Assembly: GCA_009827225.1 (NCBI GenBank)
Contig: WUAI01000020.1
Location: forward strand, 1-56,186
Direction: 5' to 3'
Source: Flavobacteriaceae bacterium
Lineage (GTDB): Bacteria; Bacteroidota; Bacteroidia; Flavobacteriales; Flavobacteriaceae
Length of the DNA stretch: 56,186 bases
Shown: positions 26,072 to 34,879 of the stretch, one piece after another
Numbering within the stretch: position 1 is the stretch's first letter
How the letters are laid out: the number at the start of each line of letters is the position of its first letter
The notes under the pieces: model-generated
What the model was told of the DNA's origin: nothing
Database searches by the model: none
Seen by the model: the letters and a program-made list of their open reading frames with translations, nothing else
Translations under genes and position numbers: made by a program

Positions 26072-26101
26072 AAATGCTTCAGAAAAACTTCCGAAGCATT
26101 T
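26072..26101 (-). terminator. probable terminator of the ricT-gldH-PBP1A operon
   Basis: On the minus strand AAATGCTTC pairs with GAAGCATTT over nine bases with a 12-base loop, 26 bases after the PBP1A stop. A T-rich stretch (TGTATTTTT) follows on that strand. Confidence 0.65.
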
Positions 26102-26126
26102 ATACTTTTTCGTAAATCCTTAAATA

Positions 26127-28436
26127 CTAAAAATCGAATTCGTCGTCCGGAATTTCATCGCCAATCCCATTGCTCGACTCCTTGAACTTGGCACAATCCG
26201 TTTCAATGGAGATTTTACCCGGCTTGGTAAAGTTATTCCTGGAGACATCAAGAGTTTCATCTTCGTAACATTTCCGCATATATATGGCCCAAATCGGTAA
26301 GGCCATAGTAGCTCCCTGCCCATAGGCCGTTCTGGCAAAATGCGTGGCCCGATCCTCTCCACCAACCCAGACACCGGTGGCCAGGTTGGGCACCATACCC
26401 ATAAACCAACCATCACTGTTATTTTGCGTGGTACCTGTCTTTCCGGCGATCGGGTTATCAAACTCATAAGGATATCCGGTCACTGAACTTTTGTATACGG
26501 GAGAACCCCCGGCCCAGTTATGCCTAAGTCTGGTTCCGGATCCCCCATTGGTAACCCCCTGCATTAAACTTACGGTTACATAAGCCGTCTCGTTACTCAT
26601 CACATCACGGGTTTCCGGCACATTCTGGAACAATATTGTTCCATTTTTGTCTTCAATTCTCTGAATAAGAATAGGCTTCACATATACCCCTTCATTGGCA
26701 AAAGCACTATAGGCGCCAACCATTTCGTATAGAGTAACATCCGGGGTTCCTAAAGCAATAGAAGGAGCCTCCGGTATTTCATCCGACCCTATCCCCATTT
26801 TCTCAACCAGGTCGATTACTGGTCTCGGGCCAACTCGATCGATAAGACGCGCCGTAATCGTATTGACAGAACTGGCCAATGCTGCTTTTAAGGTCATCAT
26901 CCCGCCATAGTTACCACTGGAATTTTTTGGGCACCATTCTTTCAGCAAACCGTACTTACCCGCAGGTATGCAATACGGCGCATTGGGCAAAGTATCACAT
27001 GGTGACATATGCATTTGGTCAATCGCGGTAGCATATACAAATGGCTTGAAAGTAGAACCAATTTGTCTTTTACCGGTTTTCACCATGTCATATTTGAAGT
27101 GTTTATAATTCACCCCTCCTACCCAGGCTTTAATTTCCCCTGTTTGCGGGGTCATGGACATCATCGAAGCCTGAAAGAAAGATTTGTAGTAACGAATGGA
27201 ATCCATGGGTGTCATGAGGGTATCAATATCCCCTCCCCATGAGAAGATGCGCATTCTTGTTTCTTTCTTAAAACTCTCAATAATTTCCTTTTCCTTTTTA
27301 CCTTGTTTGGTGAGTTCCCTCCAACGATCGGAGCGCCTCATTGCAGCATCCATGATCGTGTTTATCTCTTCAGTAGTAATATCTCTGAAAGGGGCAATCT
27401 TATTTTTTTCATTCTGACGGTCGAACTCTTTCTGTAGGTTGGCAATGTGATCATCCACCGCCTGTTCAGCATATTGTTGCATCTTGGAATTGATGGTGGT
27501 ATACACTTTGAGGCCATCACTATTAATATCATACAGACTGCCATCAGGCTTCGGATTTTCCTTCGCCCATTGCTTCATATAGCCTCGTATATATTCTCTC
27601 ACATAAGTCCCGATCCCTTCATCATGATCCTGGGGAGTGAAATTTACATTTAACGGTAATTGCTGAAGTGAATCCTTGGCCGATTCAGTAATAAAATCAT
27701 ACTTCGCCATTTGGGAGAGTACCACATTTCGGCGATTGGTAACTCCTTCCGGATTTCTTCTCGGATTGTAAAGCGATGAATTTTTAAACATTCCAACCAG
27801 CATCGCAGACTCCTCTATATTGAGTTCCTGAGGGGACTTATTGAAGTAAATATTCGAAGCAGACTCGATCCCAATTGCCAGATTCAGGAAATCATACACA
27901 TTGAAATACATCGTAATGATCTCTTCTTTGGTATACCTTCGCTCCAATCGGGTGGCAATGATCCATTCTTTTATTTTCTGAACACCACGTTGCCATTTAT
28001 TACGAGATACCTGGTCCGTAAAGAATTGCTTGGCCAACTGCTGTGAGATAGTACTTGCCCCTCCTCGAGTGCCTAAAAAAGCGAAAGCTCGCACCGAACC
28101 CTTCAGGTCGATACCGGCGTGATCGTAAAAACGTACATCTTCTGTAGCGATCAATGCATTCACTAAATGTTCCGGCAAATCTTCATACTGCACCGGAGTT
28201 CGATTCTCCTTGAAAAATTTCCCTATGACTTCCCCATCGGCCGATACAATTTGAGTGGCCAGATCCTTTTCCGGATTCTCGAGGCTGGTTTCATCAGGTA
28301 ATGAACCGAACAGCCCCCAGGAAGCCAGCAAGAATACAAGAAGCAAGAGTATTGCTCCTCCTCCGAAAATCTTCCAGAAAGTTTTGATATGCTTTTTTAC
28401 TGAAGCTAATTCCGCCTTTGTTTGTTTTTTTGCCAT
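26127..28436 (-). CDS. class A penicillin-binding protein 1A (transglycosylase/transpeptidase)
   Basis: This 769-residue bifunctional enzyme polymerises and cross-links peptidoglycan in the periplasm. A cytoplasmic N-tail and a single membrane helix (24-44) lead to the GT51 domain (about 60-235). Its catalytic Glu is in ALIATEDVRFYDHAG (E99), with GGASTISQQLAKQ next. The transpeptidase domain has the nucleophile in GSTFKPF (S461), the ASSVN motif, and GKTGTTQNNSDGWFMG. The C-terminus ends in an acidic tail (DEIPDDEFDF). It follows GldH after six bases, so it belongs to the RicT-GldH operon. Confidence 0.95.
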   Translation of the reverse strand: MAKKQTKAELASVKKHIKTFWKIFGGGAILLLLVFLLASWGLFGSLPDETSLENPEKDLATQIVSADGEVIGKFFKENRTPVQYEDLPEHLVNALIATEDVRFYDHAGIDLKGSVRAFAFLGTRGGASTISQQLAKQFFTDQVSRNKWQRGVQKIKEWIIATRLERRYTKEEIITMYFNVYDFLNLAIGIESASNIYFNKSPQELNIEESAMLVGMFKNSSLYNPRRNPEGVTNRRNVVLSQMAKYDFITESAKDSLQQLPLNVNFTPQDHDEGIGTYVREYIRGYMKQWAKENPKPDGSLYDINSDGLKVYTTINSKMQQYAEQAVDDHIANLQKEFDRQNEKNKIAPFRDITTEEINTIMDAAMRRSDRWRELTKQGKKEKEIIESFKKETRMRIFSWGGDIDTLMTPMDSIRYYKSFFQASMMSMTPQTGEIKAWVGGVNYKHFKYDMVKTGKRQIGSTFKPFVYATAIDQMHMSPCDTLPNAPYCIPAGKYGLLKEWCPKNSSGNYGGMMTLKAALASSVNTITARLIDRVGPRPVIDLVEKMGIGSDEIPEAPSIALGTPDVTLYEMVGAYSAFANEGVYVKPILIQRIEDKNGTILFQNVPETRDVMSNETAYVTVSLMQGVTNGGSGTRLRHNWAGGSPVYKSSVTGYPYEFDNPIAGKTGTTQNNSDGWFMGMVPNLATGVWVGGEDRATHFARTAYGQGATMALPIWAIYMRKCYEDETLDVSRNNFTKPGKISIETDCAKFKESSNGIGDEIPDDEFDF

Positions 28437-28442
28437 CTCTCT

Positions 28443-28928
28443 TTATTCCGATTTCACCATTTCAATACTATAACCCACGTCTGTGATACCGGGTAGTTGT
28501 GTAACGCCGTGAACTTCTCCGTTATTGCGTACCGCATGCGATATGCGTAAGGTGTATGAGCCTTCTTCAAAAAAGATCACATTTTCCTTATACCATAGTT
28601 TGCTTTCCTTCATGGAACCAATTCCAGTGCCAAGCCAGGATCCATCGGCGGCCGCCATTCGGTATTCCAAAGTGTCGGTCACCGTTTTGCCAAAAGGGAA
28701 CTCCATAGAAGCGATCAAAAAAATATTGTTATAAGGATAGTCATTGGTATTGCGCAGGTGCAAAAACACGTCGTACTTATTGATGGAATCAAGGGTTGGA
28801 ATATTGAACTCAATCAATTCATCTTTGTCCCAGTATCCGGGTAATTCATGCATTTCGCCAACTACCATATTGGATTCACAAGCAGCCAGTGTTCCCAGCA
28901 ATCCAATGAGCCAAATCATATTACGCAT
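28443..28928 (-). CDS. gldH: gliding motility lipoprotein GldH
   Basis: GldH is an outer-membrane-directed lipoprotein needed for gliding in Flavobacterium and found in many non-gliding relatives. The frame is open from 29000, but the ATG at 28928 gives a clean signal peptide MRNMIWLIGLLGTLAAC with lipobox Cys at 17. The extra upstream residues would be hydrophilic and would hide the signal. The 161-residue mature core contains YWDKDELIEFNIP and ends in GVTQLPGITDVGYSIEMVKSE. The start lies within the end of ricT (eight-base overlap). Confidence 0.88.
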   Translation of the reverse strand: MRNMIWLIGLLGTLAACESNMVVGEMHELPGYWDKDELIEFNIPTLDSINKYDVFLHLRNTNDYPYNNIFLIASMEFPFGKTVTDTLEYRMAAADGSWLGTGIGSMKESKLWYKENVIFFEEGSYTLRISHAVRNNGEVHGVTQLPGITDVGYSIEMVKSE

Positions 28929-30081
28929 TCCTATTCTGGTTACGATTTCTATTGCGCTTTTTGTTTTTCCGTTTGTTTCTTCTTCGTTTTGGTTTGTCAA
29001 ACCGTGTTAGGCTATCCTGGCCTACTACATCATTGAACAAAGCTGTATCCGGAATATGTTTTTCTTCCAGGAATTCTTCCAGACTCGCCGGCTTCTTCCC
29101 TTTCTTATTCAATGCCACTATTTCATTAACGCGCTCCACCTTCAATTCGTGCCAGTGCATACCTTCGTGTTCGTACGAGAACCACATGAGCCCCTTGAAA
29201 ATGTCGATCTTTTGGCATTGCGCCTTTCCTTTTTCAGTAAAAATCTTAACGTCTGTACGTGGAAATTCCTCCAACGCTTCTAGATAGGTGTCTAACTCAT
29301 AATTCAGACAGCATTTTAATTTCCCACATTGACCGGCTAGTTTTTGAGGATTCAACGACAGTTGTTGGTAACGAGCTGCCGATGTATTCACCGAGCGGAA
29401 ATCGGTAAGCCATGTGGAACAACAAAGTTCACGACCACAGGAACCAACGCCCCCGAGACGAGCAGCCTCCTGCCGAAAACCTACCTGTTTCATTTCGATA
29501 CGGGTACTAAAGGCACGTGCAAAATCTTTGATCAATTGCCTGAAATCCACACGTTCTTCAGCAGTGTAGTAAAAGATCACCTTCGAGCCGTCACCCTGGA
29601 ATTCAACATCGCTAATCTTCATCTGAAGACCCTGAGCCATAGCGATCTCCCTGGATTGTTTTTGAACAGACTCCTCTTTATTTCTGACCTTTTGCCAAAT
29701 ATCGATGTCCTTTTGAGATGCCTTACGATAAATTTTTGGAAGCTCTTCGCTATTCAATGGCTGTTTTTTCTTTTTCATCTGCACCCGCACAAGTTCGCCG
29801 GTAAGGGTAACAATACCGATATCGTGGCCTGGAGAAGCTTCAGTAGCAACCACATCTCCAATGCTTAATGATAAATTTTCAGAATTTCTGTAGAAATGCT
29901 TTCTCCCATTTTTGAATCGTACCTCAACTCCTTTAAAAGGTTCGGTATTCCCAGGGAGAGACATATTGGAAAGCCAATCAAAAACCGTTAGTTTGTTACA
30001 ACCGTCACTGCCACATGTTCCATTGTTTTTGCAGCCTCTTGGTTGTCCATTAGCGCCAGTAGCACAGCTGGTACAGCCCAT
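28921..30081 (-). CDS. ricT: PSP1 / RicT-like regulatory iron-sulfur complex subunit
   Basis: This 386-residue protein has the PSP1 C-terminal domain (about 90-300) with the strongly conserved GSCGRELCCSTWL and CGKLKCCLNYELDTY motifs. Its N-terminus is Cys-rich (C3, C6, C17, C23, C28). In Bacillus the homologue YaaT/RicT works with RicA and RicF to help RNase Y and phosphorelay function, and that complex carries Fe-S clusters. The C-terminal tail is very basic (KPKRRRNKRKNKKRNRNRNQNRN), suggesting nucleic-acid binding. The tail is a family feature in Bacteroidota as far as I recall. Its gene leads the gldH-PBP1A operon. Confidence 0.88.
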   Translation of the reverse strand: MGCTSCATGANGQPRGCKNNGTCGSDGCNKLTVFDWLSNMSLPGNTEPFKGVEVRFKNGRKHFYRNSENLSLSIGDVVATEASPGHDIGIVTLTGELVRVQMKKKKQPLNSEELPKIYRKASQKDIDIWQKVRNKEESVQKQSREIAMAQGLQMKISDVEFQGDGSKVIFYYTAEERVDFRQLIKDFARAFSTRIEMKQVGFRQEAARLGGVGSCGRELCCSTWLTDFRSVNTSAARYQQLSLNPQKLAGQCGKLKCCLNYELDTYLEALEEFPRTDVKIFTEKGKAQCQKIDIFKGLMWFSYEHEGMHWHELKVERVNEIVALNKKGKKPASLEEFLEEKHIPDTALFNDVVGQDSLTRFDKPKRRRNKRKNKKRNRNRNQNRNA

Positions 30082-30187
30082 ATTTTTATATATAAAGCTC
30101 TTTTTCCGAAGAAAAGAGACGAAGATGAAACTTTATTCTTTAACGAGTAAAGATACCTTATTTTCTGAAAAGAATTAAAGCTGAATT

Positions 30188-31219
30188 TTACTGCTTGTAT
30201 TTCAACTTGTCGGAACGGCCTTTCTTAAAGATCTTATTGCTGTTGTGCTTCCCACTGCGAAGTTTCTTTTGGGTCTCGTAAGGGAGTTGGATGATATCCA
30301 CACACTCTGTACTACAACAATTCTCCATCTTCTCGGCACATTCTTCACATTGAATAAAAAGAAGATGACAGGCTTCATTGGCGCAATTCACATGTGTATC
30401 ACAAGGTTTTCCGCATTGATGGCATTGGGCAATGATATCTTCGGAAATTCGCTCTCCCCGTCGATGGTCGAACACAAAGTTTTTACCGATAAATTTATTC
30501 TCGAGACCTTGAGCCTCTACCTGACGAGCATATTCGATGATACCCCCTTCCAGCTGAAAGACATTCTTGAAACCCTTGTGTTTGTAATAAGCACTCGCTT
30601 TTTCACATCGAATCCCTCCGGTGCAATACATGACAAGTTTCTTATCTTCTTTATGGTCTTTCAGGTCTTCTTCTATGATGTCCAGTGAATCGCGAAAGGT
30701 ATCTACGTCCGGGGTGATGGCTCCTTTAAAATGACCGATCTCGCTTTCATAATGATTACGCATATCCACCAGAACGGTATTCGGATCTTCGATAAGATCA
30801 TTGAACTTCTCAGCATTCACATGAACCCCTTTGTTAGTCACATCAAAGGTATCATCGTTGAGCCCATCCGCTACGATCTTGTGACGAACTTTCACCTTCA
30901 ATTTTAGGAAGGACTTTAGATCATGCTCAATCGCAATGTTCAATCGAACATCTTTCAGAAAATAAATACCGTCCAAAAACTCCTTGAATTGATTAAAGTT
31001 TTTAGCGGGAACCGAAAGTTGGCCATTGATCCCTTCGTGAGCCACATAGATTCTTCCCAAAACGCTCATTTCGTCCCAGGCCACGAACAAGTGATATCTG
31101 AATAATTCAGGATTGCCGATTTTGGCATATTGATAAAAAGAAAGAGTGAGACGGTCCTCTCCGGCCTTCTCCAATAGATCCGCTCTTTCTTTTGCACTTA
31201 AGGTATTGTACAGTTGCAT
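30188..31219 (-). CDS. trhO: tRNA uridine(34) hydroxylase TrhO (rhodanese-like, YceA family)
   Basis: This 343-residue protein makes 5-hydroxyuridine at tRNA position 34 with O2. It has an N-terminal UPF0176 domain (YVAHEGINGQLSVP) and a rhodanese domain with active Cys in VMYCTGGIRCEKAS (C199), followed by GFKNVFQLEGGIIEYARQV. A C-terminal zinc-finger-like region (CHQCGKPCDTHVNCANEACHLLF) completes the family pattern. The gene stands alone with a canonical promoter at 31263-31293 on the minus strand. Confidence 0.92.
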   Translation of the reverse strand: MQLYNTLSAKERADLLEKAGEDRLTLSFYQYAKIGNPELFRYHLFVAWDEMSVLGRIYVAHEGINGQLSVPAKNFNQFKEFLDGIYFLKDVRLNIAIEHDLKSFLKLKVKVRHKIVADGLNDDTFDVTNKGVHVNAEKFNDLIEDPNTVLVDMRNHYESEIGHFKGAITPDVDTFRDSLDIIEEDLKDHKEDKKLVMYCTGGIRCEKASAYYKHKGFKNVFQLEGGIIEYARQVEAQGLENKFIGKNFVFDHRRGERISEDIIAQCHQCGKPCDTHVNCANEACHLLFIQCEECAEKMENCCSTECVDIIQLPYETQKKLRSGKHNSNKIFKKGRSDKLKYKQ

Positions 31220-31262
31220 GCTATACTAATTTTAAATGAAAAGAATAGAAGTAATTATGGGG

Positions 31263-31293
31263 CAAAAGTACACTTTTCGAGGATGTTAACAAA
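31263..31293 (-). promoter_or_regulatory. canonical Bacteroidota promoter of trhO
   Basis: On the minus strand TTTG (31293-31290) is followed by exactly 19 bases and then TACTTTTG (31270-31263), matching TTTG-N19-TAnnTTTG without a mismatch. The leader to the ATG at 31219 would be about 38 bases. This is the only full match to the primary sigma consensus that I found. Confidence 0.65.
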
Positions 31294-31380
31294 AACTCCA
31301 GTTAATCGATTTTTGCTGTTGCTGTAAATCCAAAGAAATAGTAATTTAGCTTCGACCTTCCTATTCTAAAAACTATTTAC

Positions 31381-32388
31381 ATGAGTACAGAAAAAGACGC
31401 AAAATTAAAGGCTTTAAAGCTTACATTAGACAAACTTGACAAGACCTATGGTAAGGGAACTGTGATGAAAATGGGGGATTCTGCCGTACAGGAAGTGGAA
31501 GTCATCCCAACGGGTTCTTTAGGGCTTGATCTCGCACTGGGAGTAGGAGGTTATCCCAGGGGAAGAGTCGTCGAAATTTACGGACCAGAATCTTCCGGTA
31601 AAACCACCTTGACGCTTCATGCTATTGCTGAAGCGCAAAAAAATGGAGGCATAGCGGCTTTCATTGACGCTGAACACGCATTCGATCGCTATTATGCTGA
31701 AAAATTGGGGGTGGATATTGAAAATCTGATCATCTCTCAACCTGATAATGGAGAACAGGCACTCGAAATTGCCGATAATTTGATACGCAGTGGTGCTATT
31801 GATATTATTATCATCGATTCAGTGGCTGCGCTCACCCCAAAGAGTGAAATCGAAGGTGAGATGGGAGACAGCAAAATGGGGTTACATGCCCGTTTGATGT
31901 CTCAGGCGCTTAGAAAGTTGACCGGATCCATCAGCAAGACCAATTGTACTGTGATCTTTATCAACCAGCTTAGAGAGAAGATCGGGGTAATGTTTGGGAA
32001 TCCCGAGACTACCACCGGTGGAAATGCCCTTAAGTTTTATGCTTCGGTGCGGCTGGATATCCGGCGATCGACTCAAATTAAGAATAGCAACAGCGAGGTA
32101 ATGGGGAACAAGACTCGCGTGAAGATCGTAAAAAACAAAGTGGCACCTCCTTTTAAAACAGCTGAATTCGACATCATGTACGGAAAGGGAATCTCGAAAG
32201 TAGGTGAGGTGATCGATCTGGGTGTGGATTATGAGATCATTAAAAAAAGTGGTTCATGGTTCAGCTATGACGATACTAAGCTCGGTCAAGGTAGGGACGC
32301 CGTAAAAACCTTATTGCTGGACAACCCAGAATTGATGGAAGAATTGGAAGAAAAGATCAAGGAGGCCATCGCCGCAGTGGCGGTTTAA
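31381..32388 (+). CDS. recA: recombinase RecA
   Basis: This 335-residue RecA forms filaments on single-stranded DNA, catalyses strand exchange and stimulates SOS cleavage. It has Walker A GPESSGKT (68-75), the Walker B region [16 protein letters not shown], the L1 loop ([22 protein letters not shown]), [17 protein letters not shown], and the C-terminal domain. It is full length, with no intein. The transcript appears to end at a hairpin at 32423, separating it from the sigma factor gene. Confidence 0.98.
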   Translation: MSTEKDAKLKALKLTLDKLDKTYGKGTVMKMGDSAVQEVEVIPTGSLGLDLALGVGGYPRGRVVEIYGPESSGKTTLTLHAIAEAQKNGGIAAFIDAEHAFDRYYAEKLGVDIENLIISQPDNGEQALEIADNLIRSGAIDIIIIDSVAALTPKSEIEGEMGDSKMGLHARLMSQALRKLTGSISKTNCTVIFINQLREKIGVMFGNPETTTGGNALKFYASVRLDIRRSTQIKNSNSEVMGNKTRVKIVKNKVAPPFKTAEFDIMYGKGISKVGEVIDLGVDYEIIKKSGSWFSYDDTKLGQGRDAVKTLLLDNPELMEELEEKIKEAIAAVAV

Positions 32389-32422
32389 AATTTTATTTGC
32401 TCCACGCAACCCTTCTCTAACT

Positions 32423-32474
32423 TAGGCATCTACAGGTTGTAGAAACTTGGGTTATATGGTTGCCTACTTTTTTT
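32423..32474 (+). terminator. probable terminator of recA
   Basis: TAGGCA (32423-32428) pairs with TGCCTA (32461-32466), enclosing a small inner hairpin CTACA-GGT-TGTAG (32430-32442). CTTTTTTT follows directly. The long loop weakens the case, but the T-tract is clear. Confidence 0.55.
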
Positions 32475-32507
32475 AGTAATTTAATTACGAAAATACGCCA
32501 GCCATAT

Positions 32508-33044
32508 TTGATTTTACAAGAGCTCATATTAGAATGTAAGAAGCAAAACCCGAAGGCTCAGGAAGCCTTATATCGTCAGTATTCGGGTGTGTTGTTCGGG
32601 ATATGCATAAAATATTCCCCAAACAAAGCGGAGGCAGAAGATAATTTGCAGGACGCTTTTCTTACCATCTTTAAGCGCATAGATCAATACCAGGGAAAAG
32701 GTTCTTTTGAAGGTTGGATTAAACGGATTACTGTAAACACAGCACTCCAGAAATACAGGAAAAAGAGAGTTTTCGATATTTCAAACGAGCAGCAAATCGA
32801 AGATGCTTCGGTTGAGGTTGAAACAACTTCAGTTCCGCTGGATTACCTACTCGGTATTATCCAGGAATTACCGGATCGATATCGATTGGTTTTTAATCTG
32901 TATGTATTAGACGGTTATTCTCACAAAGAGATCGCTGAAATGTTAGGAATTTCAGATGGAACGTCTAAATCTAATTTGGCAAGAGCAAGAATGATTCTGA
33001 AAACCAAGGTGGAAGCCTTTCAGAATAAAGAAAACGAAAATTGA
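32508..33044 (+). CDS. RNA polymerase sigma factor, sigma-70/ECF type
   Basis: The protein has a sigma2 region (QYSGVLFGICIKYS...NLQDAFLTIFKRIDQYQGKGSFEGWIKRI) and a sigma4 region (LPDRYRLVFNLYVLDGYSHKEIAEMLGISDGTSKSNLARAR), and lacks sigma1.1 and sigma3, so it is an extracytoplasmic-function type. The frame is open from a TTG at 32460, but that lies in the recA terminator hairpin. The TTG at 32508 gives MILQELILECKKQNPKAQEALY, which matches the usual family start (178 residues). The chimera gene follows after 31 bases, probably as its partner. Confidence 0.86.
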   Translation: MILQELILECKKQNPKAQEALYRQYSGVLFGICIKYSPNKAEAEDNLQDAFLTIFKRIDQYQGKGSFEGWIKRITVNTALQKYRKKRVFDISNEQQIEDASVEVETTSVPLDYLLGIIQELPDRYRLVFNLYVLDGYSHKEIAEMLGISDGTSKSNLARARMILKTKVEAFQNKENEN

Positions 33045-33075
33045 ATCTAAAATACGCTCACATCAGTGAGGCACC

Positions 33076-34794
33076 ATGAAAGAAAAAAAGCACATAGACG
33101 AGCTTTTTAAAGAGCAACTTCAAAATTACGAAGCGGCTCCTTCTCCGGAGGTTTGGGCAGGGATCCAATCCCGCCTGAAAAAGGAAAAGGACGACCGCAA
33201 AGTAATTCCACTTTGGTGGAAACTTGGTGGGATTGCTGCGGTGCTGGCCTTACTGTTAACTACCGGTAATTTTATCTTTCAACCTTTCGGGACTGATTCT
33301 TCTACGGAAATCGTAAACGAAGACACTACGAAAACGCTTGATGAGAAAAAGGAAGAAAGCTCTACTGAAATTACCGAAAATGATACCTCTGATAACGTGC
33401 AGTCTCTTGATGAAGCTAGCTCCAATGAGGTAACTGAGCTTGACAATAATACAGAGGTAGCGAACGAGGAAACGAGCGAGACTATTCAAGAAAATCCGCA
33501 GAGCAACGATAGTTTACTGAAGCCTTCAGAAACTATAAAAGAAAAAGTGATCAACGCTCCGGATCGCAAGTTGGATGCCGTCGCGAAAGAAGAAAAAGTG
33601 ACTCCGGAATCTCAAAATATCGATCCTCTTATCAAGAAAGATCTGGATGAAAAGACAGTTAAAGAGGCTGTTGGTATAGCGAAAGAGGAAAAGGTTTCTC
33701 CCGAGACACAAAAAATCGATCCTCTCATTAAGAAAGACCTGGATGAAAAAACGGCTAAAGAAGCTGTAGCAGTTTCGGAAGAAGTGAATAAGGCTACCAA
33801 GACCATCGGTAAAGTAACTACCGAAAAAAAGGCTAACGATACAAAAAAGACCACGAATGATGGTTTAGATCCACTCATCAAGAAGGATATTTCAGAAAAA
33901 ACGCTGAGAGAAGTAAAAGAAGCTGTAACCTCTGAAAATGTGGTGAAAGATACCGTGGAAAAGGAAGTTTCCGAAGAGGAAACGACCGAAAACAAAAAAT
34001 CCATATTCGATGCCATCAAAGAAGATGAGGAAGCAGCGGTGGCAAAGCTGGATACCCCCAAAGGAAATAACTGGGAAGTGACCCCCAATTTTGGACCTGT
34101 TTTCTATAACAGCCTGGATGGTGGTTCTTCCATAGACCCGGCCTTTGCAGACAACTCACAAAGTGGGGATGTGAATTTCAGCTACGGGGTGCAAGTGAGT
34201 TATAATATTAATGATAAATTAAGTGTACGCTCCGGGGTGAACAATGTGAATCTCGGATATACAACCGGTGGTGTTGAACTTGCCACAGGGCCTGTTGATA
34301 TAGCCCTTAAAAGTGTAGATTTTGGTGGGAGAAATACGGTGCTAAGTGCTTTTGATAAAGGGACATTGAGCAACTTACCTCCTCCAACGGATGGGAATCC
34401 GTTCTCGAATTTAAATCCGAAGTCGACCAGCGGCAATGCCGAATTGATACAGAACCTGTCTTACTTTGAGGTTCCGTTAGAATTGAATTACGCTTTACTA
34501 AACAACCGCTTCGGAATAAATATGATAGGTGGATTCAGCACCTTATTTCTAGGAAATAATGAAGTTTCGGTACGTGACGGGGATTTCCAACAAGTCTTAG
34601 GAGAAGCCAATAACCTGAACTCTTTGAGTTTTTCAACCAACATCGGGTTAGGTTTCAACTACAAAATAAGTAAAAGATTAAAGTTTAATATTGAGCCTAT
34701 GTTTAAGTACCAGCTTAATCCGTATTCAGATTCGTCTGTTGACTTTAGACCTTATTATTTAGGTGTCTATAGTGGATTAAGTTTTAAGTTTTAG
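33076..34794 (+). CDS. single-span inner-membrane/outer-membrane beta-barrel chimera next to sigma factor
   Basis: This 572-residue protein has four parts. Residues 1-45 are a soluble N-terminus (IDELFKEQLQNYEAAPSPEVW) like those of Bacteroidota proteins paired with ECF sigma factors. A hydrophobic helix spans about 46-68. A long acidic and Lys-rich linker (70-330) contains three copies of a unit around DPLIKKD (near 182, 215, 265), each with EKT(V/A/L). The last 240 residues resemble an outer-membrane beta-barrel (FSYGVQVSYNINDKLSVRSGVN through LGVYSGLSFKF). It could span the periplasm as a single chain, but the helix could instead be cleaved as a signal. Its link with sigma activity is inferred from position. 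Confidence 0.75.
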   Translation: MKEKKHIDELFKEQLQNYEAAPSPEVWAGIQSRLKKEKDDRKVIPLWWKLGGIAAVLALLLTTGNFIFQPFGTDSSTEIVNEDTTKTLDEKKEESSTEITENDTSDNVQSLDEASSNEVTELDNNTEVANEETSETIQENPQSNDSLLKPSETIKEKVINAPDRKLDAVAKEEKVTPESQNIDPLIKKDLDEKTVKEAVGIAKEEKVSPETQKIDPLIKKDLDEKTAKEAVAVSEEVNKATKTIGKVTTEKKANDTKKTTNDGLDPLIKKDISEKTLREVKEAVTSENVVKDTVEKEVSEEETTENKKSIFDAIKEDEEAAVAKLDTPKGNNWEVTPNFGPVFYNSLDGGSSIDPAFADNSQSGDVNFSYGVQVSYNINDKLSVRSGVNNVNLGYTTGGVELATGPVDIALKSVDFGGRNTVLSAFDKGTLSNLPPPTDGNPFSNLNPKSTSGNAELIQNLSYFEVPLELNYALLNNRFGINMIGGFSTLFLGNNEVSVRDGDFQQVLGEANNLNSLSFSTNIGLGFNYKISKRLKFNIEPMFKYQLNPYSDSSVDFRPYYLGVYSGLSFKF

Positions 34795-34847
34795 GTTAGT
34801 TTTTTAGTTGGTTAGGTTTGGAGATTATACCAAACAATGATGAAAGA

Positions 34848-34879
34848 AACCGCTCTTTTCGCCAGAGAGCGGTTTTTTT
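34848..34879. terminator. strong bidirectional terminator
   Basis: AACCGCTCT pairs with AGAGCGGTT over nine bases with a nine-base loop. T-runs follow on the plus strand, and the acyltransferase gene ends at 34878 on the minus strand, so it can serve both convergent transcripts. Confidence 0.85.

Noticed and set aside
28929-29000. N-terminal extension of gldH
   Set aside because: The hydrophilic residues would hide the lipoprotein signal peptide that starts at 28928, and they overlap the ricT end.
29344-29868. 174-residue plus-strand frame opposite ricT
   Set aside because: It lies antisense to a well-conserved RicT frame and has no recognisable pattern; a shadow frame.
33612-34088. 158-residue minus-strand frame opposite the repeat linker of the chimera protein
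   Set aside because: Its Ser/Phe-rich repeated sequence is the mirror of the Glu/Lys-rich linker; the plus-strand product has domains and an operon partner.
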